Shown: positions 1-5,399, numbered from the stretch's first letter. The stretch is DNA of 6,489 bases from Chloroflexota bacterium (GCA_017885485.1 JAFNFZ010000049.1:1-6489); one strand, 5' to 3'. A program made the numbers and translations. The notes: generated from the letters alone by a model not told the origin.

Positions 1-407
1 TGTTCTATGCCCAAGGTGTGAAGGCCAACGTGCTTTTCTTCGACAAGAGGCCCGCAAGCGAGAAACCTTGGACAAAGGATCTTTGGATCTACGATCTCAG
101 AACCAATATGCACTTCACGCTGAAGACCAATCCCTTGAAACTGGAGCACCTTTCCGATTTCATGGACTGCTACAATGCGAAGCAGAGGCGTGAACGGAAG
201 GAGTCTGAGCGGTTCAGAAGCTTTAGGTACGAGGAGTTGGTCGCCAGAGACAAGGCCAGCCTTGATATCTTCTGGTTGAGGGATGAGAGCCTTGAGGACT
301 CTGACAAGCTGCCCGCCCCCGACGTACTGGCTCTTGAGATCGTGGAGAACCTACAGGCAGCCTTAGCGCTGTTCAGCGAGATACAGCAGGACTTGGGAGG
401 GGGATAA
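1..407 (+). CDS. hsdM: Type I restriction-modification DNA methylase subunit (HsdM), C-terminal part only
   Basis: The frame is open from the left edge (F-Y-A-Q-G-V-K-A-N-V-L-F-F-D-K at positions 3-47), so the start lies outside the window and about 134 C-terminal residues are seen of a family usually near 500. The GVKANVLFFDK block followed by LWIYDLRTNMHFTLK is the typical C-terminal signature of HsdM, the N6-adenine methyltransferase subunit that works with the specificity subunit HsdS. The catalytic SAM-binding and NPPF motifs would lie upstream and cannot be checked. The tail (ALEIVENLQAALALFSEIQ) is a helical segment, plausibly for subunit contact. No hsdS follows: after the TAA stop there are about 150 noncoding bases and then a convergent operon. 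The specificity and restriction genes must therefore be upstream or missing. An internal GTG at 18 is not a credible start because conserved sequence continues 5' of it. Confidence 0.88.
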   Translation, partial: FYAQGVKANVLFFDKRPASEKPWTKDLWIYDLRTNMHFTLKTNPLKLEHLSDFMDCYNAKQRRERKESERFRSFRYEELVARDKASLDIFWLRDESLEDSDKLPAPDVLALEIVENLQAALALFSEIQQDLGGG

Positions 408-479
408 GTTCCCTCTGGTGCTGCCCAACCCATGCCTTTGCGCCACTCAGGGGAAGGGAGAGACATCTCTGGGCCGCCG

Positions 480-510
480 ATACTATTGTATGTAGTATGT
501 CTATATATAG
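480..510. repeat. Inverted repeat and adjacent palindrome in the hsdM/HTH convergent gap
   Basis: ATACTA (480-485) and TAGTAT (493-498) form perfect 6-bp arms around 7 bases. They are followed two bases later by the perfect 10-bp palindrome CTATATATAG (501-510). The rest of the gap at 408-560 is ordinary mixed sequence with no convincing gene. The patch is much more AT-rich than its surroundings. It could be a protein-binding site or a weak bidirectional terminator, but no T-run follows on either strand. Confidence 0.4.
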
Positions 511-560
511 AAGATGGGGATATGGGACACCGCCGCTGACCCTGCAATAGATGGGCATCC

Positions 561-761
561 TCACTCCCGCGGCGAATCCTTCGCATCTGGCACTCCCAAC
601 ACATCGTTCAAAGTCAACCGTACCTCACCAAGGCGCTTGTAGAGGAGGGCTGGGCTGCAAGACAATTCCTTCGCAGCCCTCGCCACTTGGCCGTGCCTCC
701 GAATGGCATCGATCGTCTGGTCGATGGTAACGGTTGACCTCGGTCTGCCTCTTGTGTTCAT
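561..761 (-). CDS. Small helix-turn-helix DNA-binding protein
   Basis: This 66-residue protein begins MNTRGRPRSTVTIDQTI. Its clear helix-turn-helix runs from about residue 15 to 45: first helix IDQTIDAIRRHG, second helix QVARAAKELSC, recognition helix SPALLYKRLGEV. The pattern resembles Fis-type and transposase-type homeodomain-like HTHs, in which 'A-A-K-E-L-x-C-S-P-x-x-L-Y-K-R-L' forms helices 2 and 3. A basic N-terminal arm (RGRPR) could touch the minor groove. The start is taken as ATG at 761 because the preceding frame stops at 763-761, giving a TGATG overlap typical of translational coupling. A GTG at 764 directly before it is the alternative, with GAGG (771-774) six bases upstream of the GTG. 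It is the last gene of the minus-strand operon and converges with hsdM. A regulatory or replication-accessory role is inference. Confidence 0.7.
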   Translation of the reverse strand: MNTRGRPRSTVTIDQTIDAIRRHGQVARAAKELSCSPALLYKRLGEVRLTLNDVLGVPDAKDSPRE

Positions 762-1009
762 CACTCGTGGCCTCGCACAGCGTCACAAAATCGCCGAGCC
801 GCACGGCCTGACCAATTCCTTGTCAGAGGTGCCAGATCAGCGATTCTCGCCCATAGGCGGCCCTCTGTAGCCAGCTCCGTGGAGCTTTGTCGGGATGCTC
901 CGTGTAATTCAGCCTCGACGATCCGTCTTACTGCTTCCAGTGAGGCGGCTGCAATCTCACTGTACTCAGCAAGTGCTATCTGTTACCAACAGTCCTTCAC
1001 TGCGCCCAT
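761..1009 (-). pseudogene. Interrupted short gene (in-frame TAA near the start), probably helical protein
   Basis: On the minus strand a frame runs without stops from 982 to its TGA at 763-761 (73 residues), but it contains no ATG, TTG or usable GTG. Its only in-frame GTG is six codons from the end. Its product would be helical and protein-like, with stretches such as LAEYSEIAAASLEAVRRIV and LWARIADLAPLTRNW. Extending it upstream, an in-frame ATG at 1009, 18 bases after the previous gene's stop and with GAGG at 1020-1023, gives MGAVKDCW and then TAA (985-983) followed by CAG. The operon spacing on both sides (18 bp upstream, TGATG downstream) suggests a real gene broken by a nonsense change or a nearby frameshift. 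Use of a rare start such as ATT, or stop readthrough, is possible. No family is recognised. The alternative is a chance open frame: 74 open codons alone is not decisive. Confidence 0.45.
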
Positions 1010-1027
1010 CTCACTCAATCCTCGATT

Positions 1028-1636
1028 TCAGTCCTCAGACTCCCCGTAATCATCTTCTTCATGGTCATCACCATCTTCCTCAAAGGACTCGTCTTCGTCC
1101 TGCAATCCTTCTGCTTTCAGCCGACTTGCTGGGTGTGGACTAGGGAATGGAGGTGGAGAGGGAGAAGGAGGTGGTGGGGGATTTGGATTTGGATATGGTT
1201 TTGGAGAGGGAGACGGGGCATTGCGCTGGGCATTCTCTGAGTATGCATCGAGCATCCTCTGAGGAGAACTGTACTTCGCCATCGCTGCTTTCCTTGCGTG
1301 TTCGCTTCGTGCTTCAGCCCCACAAACCCACCCTTGATGCTCCTGCCAGTGGTGCAGCCTGTAGACACCGTCAACTCGCTCCAAGAAGCCACCCCTATTC
1401 CCATCCCCCAGCAGTGCCTCGACCAACTCCTGCGGGTCTCTGTCATCGGGCCATCCCGCAGCCTCGGCTATGTCGCTTTCGTCCCATCCTATCAGCACTC
1501 CCTTGGGCCGTCGTTCAGCCGCACTTGTCCACAGTTTGAGCAGGTACCATGTCGCTTTCGGGCCGAGTCTCTTGATCAGCCTTCTATGTTTGGGGTGATC
1601 GGGGAACGACAGTCCCACGCGGATGTCTTTGACCAC
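1028..1636 (-). CDS. Phage replication-type winged-helix protein with proline-rich linker and acidic tail
   Basis: This 202-residue protein starts at GTG 1636, with GGAGG (1643-1647) six bases upstream. Residues 1-104 (FPDHPKHRRLIKRLG, then AATWYLLKLW-like helices, SDIAEAAGW, GGFLERVDGVYRLHHWQEHQ) match the general layout of phage replisome-organizer or replication-initiator N-terminal domains. In these a winged helix ends in a 'GFL...D...Y.lH.W..HQ' strand-helix. After a basic helix (ARSEHARKAAMAKY) comes a low-complexity linker of about 30 residues, almost all Pro, Ser and Asn (141-170). A tail dominated by Asp and Glu follows (179-202). The usual C-terminal domain that contacts the helicase or its loader is absent. 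A role in initiating element replication is inferred from the N-terminal resemblance. The acidic tail may contact a basic partner. It lies 17 bp downstream of the excisionase-like gene and is presumably cotranscribed with it. Confidence 0.62.
   Translation of the reverse strand: MVKDIRVGLSFPDHPKHRRLIKRLGPKATWYLLKLWTSAAERRPKGVLIGWDESDIAEAAGWPDDRDPQELVEALLGDGNRGGFLERVDGVYRLHHWQEHQGWVCGAEARSEHARKAAMAKYSSPQRMLDAYSENAQRNAPSPSPKPYPNPNPPPPPSPSPPPFPSPHPASRLKAEGLQDEDESFEEDGDDHEEDDYGESED
1141..1213. repeat. Cytosine-free, purine-rich tract encoding the proline-rich linker
   Basis: The plus strand has no C at all for 73 bases and is dominated by GG and GGG runs with A. It includes GGGGG at 1176-1180 and a repeated ATTTGG (1181-1192). 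On the coding (minus) strand this is a CCN-rich region giving the Pro/Ser/Asn linker. Such strand asymmetry can support triplex or quadruplex folding and is prone to slippage. Four G-runs of at least three are present (1143, 1160, 1176, 1208), but the loops between them are long. Confidence 0.55.
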
Positions 1637-1653
1637 GGGATTCCTCCATTCTG

Positions 1654-1872
1654 CTACCTCGGTTCCCAGCCCTTCGACAAGAGGGCATCAAGCGCAGCCT
1701 TCGGTACGACCCTACGCCTTCCGAGCCTGATGCTGGGGATCGCGCCAGTGTTGATCATCTTCCAAGTGGTAGTCTTGGAGAGGTTCAACCTCCTCCCGAC
1801 ATCGGGCCAGACGTTCCACACCAGACTTTCATGCGCTTGCCCTTGCTGATCCGATTTGGTTCTGCCGTTCAT
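1654..1872 (-). CDS. Excisionase-like (MerR-type winged HTH) DNA-binding protein
   Basis: This 72-residue protein starts at ATG 1872 behind a strong GGAGGT Shine-Dalgarno (1880-1885, seven bases away). From about residue 22 to 66 it follows the compact winged-HTH pattern of excisionases and HTH_17 proteins: VGRRLNLSKTTTWKMINTG (helix-turn-helix with 'S-K-T-T-x-W-K'), AIPSIRLGRRRVVP (the wing, with the characteristic I-x-L-G-R-R), then KAALDALLSKG (C-terminal helix). Excisionases bend attachment-site DNA and bias the integrase towards excision, and some also repress. The gene heads the minus-strand operon and is divergent from the integrase operon, an arrangement that keeps excision and integration functions under opposed control. 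Whether it acts as a recombination directionality factor or only as a regulator cannot be told from sequence. Confidence 0.72.
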   Translation of the reverse strand: MNGRTKSDQQGQAHESLVWNVWPDVGRRLNLSKTTTWKMINTGAIPSIRLGRRRVVPKAALDALLSKGWEPR

Positions 1873-1892
1873 TCCCTACACCTCCCGAAGTC

Positions 1893-1922
1893 TTGACATT
1901 GCCTGTCGGCTTCGTTTATGAT
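1893..1922 (+). promoter_or_regulatory. Sigma70-like promoter for the 321-residue protein and integrase operon
   Basis: A perfect TTGACA (-35, 1893-1898) is followed after 18 bases by TATGAT (-10, 1917-1922). The gene's GAGGA Shine-Dalgarno is at 1949-1953, so the leader would be short. The -10 overlaps that of the opposing promoter by two bases. Confidence 0.6.
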
Positions 1923-1926
1923 TATA
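1921..1926 (-). promoter_or_regulatory. Perfect -10 box (TATAAT) for the excisionase-like operon
   Basis: The minus strand reads TATAAT here, about 50 bases before the ATG at 1872. No good -35 is visible at 16-18 bases (CGCGTT at 17), so this promoter may need an activator. It overlaps the opposing -10 at 1917-1922, so the two promoters probably cannot be occupied together. Confidence 0.45.
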
Positions 1927-1960
1927 AGGTACAAACAGGCTTGAACGCGAGGAACAAACA

Positions 1961-2926
1961 GTGAGCATTGAAGGGAACAAAAATATCATGAGGAAAAGAG
2001 GCGGTAACAGAGGCCCGAAAATCAAGCCAAGTATCAAGGAGTTGATCAGGATTACGGCCCTCGGTGACAGGAGGGGCAGGGGCGTAGTAGCCCGTGAATT
2101 GCAGGGCTTGATAGAGAAGTCGGGGGAGTTCGTACCCACTGAGGACACCTTGATAAAGATGATCTCAGAGGTACGCAACGAGGAACGCGAGGCAGAAGAC
2201 AAGCCTTGGCACATGGGCTTCTTGAACGGCTACCCCCAGTCACCAGAGGCTCTTGCTGGAATAATTGGGGCCTATCAGTTCGCTGTTGAGCATAGTGCCA
2301 CGCTCACCAATCGTGAGGCTAGGTGGATTGGACGGCTGAGCGCGGTGGCACGACAAATGTTCCCAGCGCTAAGCGATAGAGAGCTTGGCCCCTTGCTCAT
2401 TGTCTGGGGGCTTGAATACGCTGAAGGAGAGATGCAGTCCATCGAGTCAAGAGAGCGACTGTTCGACACCACCGAGTTGGATTATTGGGTGGCGTTCGGA
2501 GACCATGTACCACAGACGTGGGAAGTGCAAGCTAGGCTGAGCTTGATGCGGAGGCAACTCAGGAGAGGCGCGGATGCCAACGTCGCAAAGCAGCGGGCTT
2601 CCTTCGTGAAGCGGGTGACTGGAGACTCTAACGGGTTCCTCCTGATTCTTGCAGACCCACCATGGAAGACTGGGCAGCTAGGGGAAGAGGCGAAGCGCGC
2701 TCTCTCGACCAAGGTGACCGAACTGCTTCGCGCACTGCCAGATTGCGATGAGAAGATTTTGCAGGAAGTGCGATTGTTACCCAAGCAGACAGAGGCAGAA
2801 GTTGGGATGAAGCCCACGGCCAGCAATGCCGACCTGCCAGAGGAGGGCCAAGACAAGGACGAACCCATTAAGAAGACAGGCAAGAAGGGCCGAGGCAAGA
2901 AGGGAGCGAAATGCGAGGTCACATAG
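1961..2926 (+). CDS. Unrecognised 321-residue protein, cotranscribed with the integrase
   Basis: The start is GTG 1961, with GAGGA (1949-1953) seven bases upstream. ATG 1988 is the alternative, but its AAGGG (1971-1975) is 12 bases away. The N-terminus is basic (MRKRGGNRGPKIK). Residues 38-73 (GRGVVARELQGLIEKSG...TEDTLIKMISEVRNEE) could be a helix-turn-helix-like helical region. Residues 90-200 are mostly helical with several tryptophans. The last 35 residues are highly charged and lysine-rich (EPIKKTGKKGRGKKGAK), suggesting nucleic-acid or acidic-partner contact. Residues 228-235 read LILADPPW, identical in form to motif IV of MT-A70-type adenine methyltransferases, but no other methyltransferase motif is evident. 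There is no signal peptide or membrane segment. It overlaps the integrase start by 16 bases, implying coupled translation. I do not recognise the family; a role in integration or its regulation is suggested by position only. Confidence 0.75.
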   Translation: MSIEGNKNIMRKRGGNRGPKIKPSIKELIRITALGDRRGRGVVARELQGLIEKSGEFVPTEDTLIKMISEVRNEEREAEDKPWHMGFLNGYPQSPEALAGIIGAYQFAVEHSATLTNREARWIGRLSAVARQMFPALSDRELGPLLIVWGLEYAEGEMQSIESRERLFDTTELDYWVAFGDHVPQTWEVQARLSLMRRQLRRGADANVAKQRASFVKRVTGDSNGFLLILADPPWKTGQLGEEAKRALSTKVTELLRALPDCDEKILQEVRLLPKQTEAEVGMKPTASNADLPEEGQDKDEPIKKTGKKGRGKKGAKCEVT

Positions 2927-4122
2927 TCAAGAGAGGCAAGAACAATTGGGGCATCGTTCTCAGTATGGGCAAGGACCCCTCGACGAACAAGTACCGACAG
3001 CGGTGGGTCAGTTTCAGGGGCAACAAGGGCGCTGCCGACTCCCGCCTTAATGAACTGCTGCACCAACTGAACAACGGGGAGTTGATCGATCCCAGCAAGA
3101 TGACGTTGGAGGACTTCCTGTTGAACAGATGGCTCCCCAGTCATGCCAAGAACAAGAATCTGGCTCTGCGGACGGTGGCTGGCTATCGTGACCAGTTGGA
3201 TCGGCATATCATCCCAGCCCTAGGCCATTACCATCTATCGGAGTTGAAGCCACTGACTATTGAGACATACTACTCGCAGAGCATGGATAGTGGACGGATA
3301 GACGGCAAGGGGGGATTGTCGGGACGGAGTGTGAAGCAGCACCACGCCATTCTTCATGCGGCATTGAAGGATGCTGTCCGCTGGCAGATGATCTCCCGAA
3401 ATCCCTGCGACGCTGTGGAGCCTCCAAGGTTCCAGTCTCCAGAGATAAGAATCTTCGAGCTTGATGAGTTCAGACACTTCCTAGGCGTGGTGAAGTCTGA
3501 CTATCCCGAATATTATGCATTGTTCTACACCATTCTCTTCACTGGCGTTAGGAGAAGCGAAGCGTTGGCCTTGACCTGGGCGGACGTTGACCTTGCCGCT
3601 GGCTCCCTGTCGGTGAAGCGGACGCTTCATTGCATCAATGGTCAGATGCACTTGTCTGAGCGGACCAAGACCAAGAAGAGTAAGAGAACCCTGAAGCTGG
3701 AATCGGCCAACTTGGTACTCCGAGAATACCGAGAGAAGCGGGAAGCCATGTTACAGGACATGGGAACAACGCTGCGGCATGACGATTTTGTCTTCAGCCG
3801 CGTGGACAAGCTGGGCGATAATGGACGGCCTTTGCCGATGCTTCCTGACAGCGTGACCCATGCATGGATCAAGGCCGTCAGAAGGGCTGGCCTGACTGGT
3901 CTGAGACTGCACGATGCCAGACATACCAATCTCTCATATCAGATATTGGCTGGCAATGACCTGTCTGTGGTCTCTCACAATGCAGGCCACAGCAGCGTTC
4001 GGGTCACAGGTGATGTCTACGTCAAGACACTGGATGACCTCAAGAGGAAGGCCGCACTGTCGTTTGATAAGATGGTACTGGGGGAACAGAGCCGTGAAGA
4101 GGCGATGGTGGAGGACCGTTAG
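2911..4122 (+). CDS. int: Tyrosine recombinase (phage-type integrase)
   Basis: This 403-residue protein catalyses site-specific recombination between element and chromosomal attachment sites. Residues 1-56 form an arm-type DNA-binding domain (RGHIVKRGKNNWGI, then the strand RQRWVSFRG). Residues 64-170 form the SAM-like core-binding domain (TLEDFLLNRWLPSH, TVAGYRDQLDRHIIPALG). Residues 180-390 form the catalytic domain. All active-site residues are visible: R214 in TGVRRSE, K253 in the RTKTKKSKRT hairpin, H334 and R337 in LHDARH, H360 in AGHSS, and the nucleophile Y370 in GDVYVK. Length is normal and no frameshift is seen, so the enzyme is probably active. The sequence before the last box reads SHNAGHSS, where 'xxLGHSS' is usual; this is a mild oddity. 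AGGGAG (2901-2906) precedes ATG 2911, inside the upstream gene. The stop lies 43 bp from a tRNA-Ala 3' end, which is the likely target. Confidence 0.95.
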   Translation: MRGHIVKRGKNNWGIVLSMGKDPSTNKYRQRWVSFRGNKGAADSRLNELLHQLNNGELIDPSKMTLEDFLLNRWLPSHAKNKNLALRTVAGYRDQLDRHIIPALGHYHLSELKPLTIETYYSQSMDSGRIDGKGGLSGRSVKQHHAILHAALKDAVRWQMISRNPCDAVEPPRFQSPEIRIFELDEFRHFLGVVKSDYPEYYALFYTILFTGVRRSEALALTWADVDLAAGSLSVKRTLHCINGQMHLSERTKTKKSKRTLKLESANLVLREYREKREAMLQDMGTTLRHDDFVFSRVDKLGDNGRPLPMLPDSVTHAWIKAVRRAGLTGLRLHDARHTNLSYQILAGNDLSVVSHNAGHSSVRVTGDVYVKTLDDLKRKAALSFDKMVLGEQSREEAMVEDR

Positions 4123-4124
4123 GT

Positions 4125-4146
4125 GATTCGTAGCAGATTCGTAGCA
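4125..4146. repeat. Tandem 11-bp direct repeat between integrase and tRNA
   Basis: GATTCGTAGCA occurs twice head to tail (4125-4135 and 4136-4146), and a G follows the second copy. It lies two bases after the integrase stop and 19 bases before the tRNA 3' end. Arm-type integrase or excisionase binding sites are typically short direct repeats in exactly this interval, so that is the inferred role. Confidence 0.6.
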
Positions 4147-4159
4147 GTGGCGGGGAAGT

Positions 4160-4200
4160 TAAGCATGGAGCTGGCGGGACTCGAACCCGCGACCTTCTGA
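4160..4200. other. Candidate attachment (att) region at the tRNA 3' end
   Basis: Tyrosine integrases whose gene abuts a tRNA 3' end commonly recombine within the T-arm and acceptor part of that gene and rebuild it. Here the T-arm (GCGGG TTCGAGT CCCGC on the minus strand) and 3' acceptor strand face the integrase. I found no second copy of this stretch in the window, so the other att site would lie outside. Exact core boundaries cannot be set. Confidence 0.4.
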
Positions 4201-4237
4201 CTGCCAGTCAGACGCTCTCCCTCTGAGCCACAGCCCC
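4166..4237 (-). tRNA. tRNA-Ala (anticodon GGC)
   Basis: The minus strand folds into a complete 72-nt cloverleaf. The acceptor is GGGGCTG/CAGCTCC, the D-stem GCTC/GAGC, the anticodon stem TCTGA/TCAGA with loop CTGGCAG, and the T-stem GCGGG/CCCGC with loop TTCGAGT. Positions 34-36 are GGC, reading Ala GCC codons and, by wobble, GCU. The only acceptor wobble pair is G3:U70, the alanine identity element, and the discriminator is A73, both agreeing with Ala. The 3' CCA is not encoded (TGC follows). The gene looks intact and functional. It separates two phage-like gene clusters, with its 3' end facing the integrase. Confidence 0.95.
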
Positions 4238-4248
4238 ATGTGGACGAG

Positions 4249-4277
4249 AGTTTACCCGAACAAACCGAGAAACGCAA
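4249..4277 (-). promoter_or_regulatory. Possible promoter of tRNA-Ala
   Basis: On the minus strand TTGCGT (4277-4272) and TAAACT (4254-4249) are separated by 17 bases. The -10 ends 11 bases before tRNA position 1, an ideal distance. The hexamer matches are only fair. If real, it means the tRNA is independently expressed and not merely an attachment-site remnant. Confidence 0.4.
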
Positions 4278-4357
4278 TTCCCCTGATTTTTGCCCATTTT
4301 TTCTGATTTCCTTAACACTTCTCATGTGATTTACCCCCTCCTATTGTCGCTCCAGAA

Positions 4358-4390
4358 TTTACTTAACTCTCCCTCGACGATTTTACTTAA
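4358..4390. repeat. Two copies of TTTACTTAA, 24 bp apart
   Basis: The 9-mer occurs at 4358-4366 and 4382-4390, directly after the stop of the zinc-finger gene, in the AT-rich gap at 4238-4391. That gap otherwise holds only the tRNA promoter. The copies are in the same orientation, about two helical turns apart, which would put a bound protein on the same DNA face. No function can be assigned. Confidence 0.35.
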
Positions 4391-4391
4391 T

Positions 4392-5342
4392 TCAGTTTGG
4401 CCCTTCCGATACGACCCCTCCTTTCCCTTTCTTGGCTTTCTGATTTTCTTCCCATGCCTTCTGTCTGTGGGCATGGCAACAGTATTTGTCGCGAGAACCC
4501 CTCGCTTCAAACCGTGTTTCACATACAGGGCAGCGCTCTATCTTCGTCTGGCCAGTTACCTCTCGCATGAACATGACCCACAGGGCAGCGAGAAGGTTCT
4601 CTGGAAACAGATGCACGTCCTTGATATCCGCTTCAAACGGCAAGAGTTGGGGAGACACATGGCCCTTCAGCCGCTTGTTCACTTCCCTGCAAACGTAGTA
4701 TCTAACGAGCTTGGTGACCTCTCCCGGCTTCACCAGTTGGACCAGTGCTGGCGCGATACCATGACCGTCAGACAGCACTTCCGTGTGATACCCCGCCTCT
4801 GGTCTACGGCCCGGGAACACACGAGGCTCGAACTTGACGCGAAACACCCTCGTTCTCATGCGCATGACTATCTTGCCATTCTTCAGCCAGGAGAATATGT
4901 CCTCCAACTTCTCATCCCGGCTCATCTGTGCCCAGTCCCAAATCTGAAGCACGCCACCCATAGCGGCCAGTTCGGTATGCCAGCGGTTTAGAGATTCCCC
5001 ATGGATACGATTGCCGCCACGCACAGGCACCAGTGACACTTCCCTGCCCAGCAGCCCGTATCTATCAGCGAAGGCCAGCAGTTCTTCATCATTTCTCAAC
5101 TCGGCGAACTTTCCGTGAAGGTCCGCTTTCTTCAATGCTTCATATTGCAGAAGCTTCGGAGCGTAGATAGTCCTATCCTTGCGAACCAACCAGGGCGGCT
5201 GGGCATCGGTGGGGTCGACTTCTCCCTTTGGGTCCCAAACAACGTATCTGTCATTGCCCACCAACTCGTGACCTTCTGGTGCTCTCCACCACATGAACCA
5301 GTGTTCTCCCTGGTAGCCATCCTTCCACTGAAACCCTTTCAT
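4392..5342 (-). CDS. Unrecognised 316-residue protein with C-terminal CCCH zinc knuckle
   Basis: The start is ATG 5342, with AGGAG (5348-5352) five bases away. The N-terminus is rich in aromatic residues (EHWFMWWRAPEGHE, DRYVVWDPKG). Residues 60-160 are helical and charged, including NDEELLAFADRYGLLG. Residues 247-303 hold the most informative part: the helix FPENLLAALWVMFMREVTG, then CPVC (C271, C274), thirteen residues, C288 and H292 in YCCHAHRQKAW, then a lysine-rich tail. This C-x2-C-x13-C-x3-H knuckle followed by 'RQKA' resembles the treble-clef fingers that end some uncharacterised phage and actinobacterial-type proteins, where the fourth ligand is more often Cys. DNA or RNA binding is the natural inference. 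There is no membrane segment or catalytic motif that I can name. It is transcribed away from the Xre regulator gene across a shared control region, so it is probably regulated by it. Confidence 0.75.
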   Translation of the reverse strand: MKGFQWKDGYQGEHWFMWWRAPEGHELVGNDRYVVWDPKGEVDPTDAQPPWLVRKDRTIYAPKLLQYEALKKADLHGKFAELRNDEELLAFADRYGLLGREVSLVPVRGGNRIHGESLNRWHTELAAMGGVLQIWDWAQMSRDEKLEDIFSWLKNGKIVMRMRTRVFRVKFEPRVFPGRRPEAGYHTEVLSDGHGIAPALVQLVKPGEVTKLVRYYVCREVNKRLKGHVSPQLLPFEADIKDVHLFPENLLAALWVMFMREVTGQTKIERCPVCETRFEARGSRDKYCCHAHRQKAWEENQKAKKGKGGVVSEGPN

Positions 5343-5354
5343 CGTTTCTCCTGA

Positions 5355-5394
5355 CTGACGTTTGTCCTGACGTCTGGTGATATACTGTCGTCAG
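5355..5394. repeat. Repeated CTGACGT motifs in the divergent control region
   Basis: CTGACGT occurs at 5355-5361 and 5367-5373, 12 bp apart in the same orientation. CGTCAG at 5389-5394 is the inverted copy, giving CTGACG-N16-CGTCAG. The motifs flank the plus-strand -10 box and are good candidate operators. Confidence 0.5.
5378..5386 (+). promoter_or_regulatory. Extended -10 promoter for the Xre operon
   Basis: TGaTATACT fits the extended -10 form (TGn followed by a TATAAT-like hexamer), which tolerates the poor -35 seen here (ACGTTT at 17 bases). Transcription would begin near 5393, giving a leader of about 60 bases to ATG 5455. Confidence 0.45.
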
Positions 5395-5399
5395 TAAAT

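Noticed and set aside
170..604. 144-residue minus-strand frame
   Set aside because: It is antisense to hsdM, whose conserved protein sequence is clear, and overlaps the better supported HTH gene.
870..886. GGAGCTGGC (minus strand, 878-870) matching the tRNA 3' end, within an AGCTCC/GGAGCT inverted repeat
   Set aside because: A 9-base match in inverted orientation inside a probable coding frame is expected by chance and is too short for an att copy.
895..1143. 82-residue plus-strand frame
   Set aside because: It is low-complexity (His, Leu, Arg, Pro) and antisense to the acidic tail of the replication-type gene and to the interrupted frame; there is no ribosome binding site.
1298..1849. 183-residue plus-strand frame
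   Set aside because: It lies opposite the replication-type and excisionase-like genes, has no ribosome binding site and has a composition typical of an antisense shadow.
1961..2926. MT-A70-type methyltransferase call for the 321-residue protein
   Set aside because: Only the DPPW motif is present; no SAM-binding motif or other family signature could be found.
2482..3207. 241-residue minus-strand frame
   Set aside because: It is antisense to the 321-residue protein and the integrase, both of which are well supported by motifs and ribosome binding sites.
4119..4325. Minus-strand 68-residue frame with a good start context
   Set aside because: It translates straight through the tRNA-Ala gene; the GSQKVAGSSPAS-type stretch is a familiar tRNA artefact.
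4331..4522. 63-residue minus-strand lysine-rich frame with ELSK repeats
   Set aside because: It overlaps the end of the zinc-knuckle gene in another frame; its repeats only reflect the TTTACTTAA DNA repeat.
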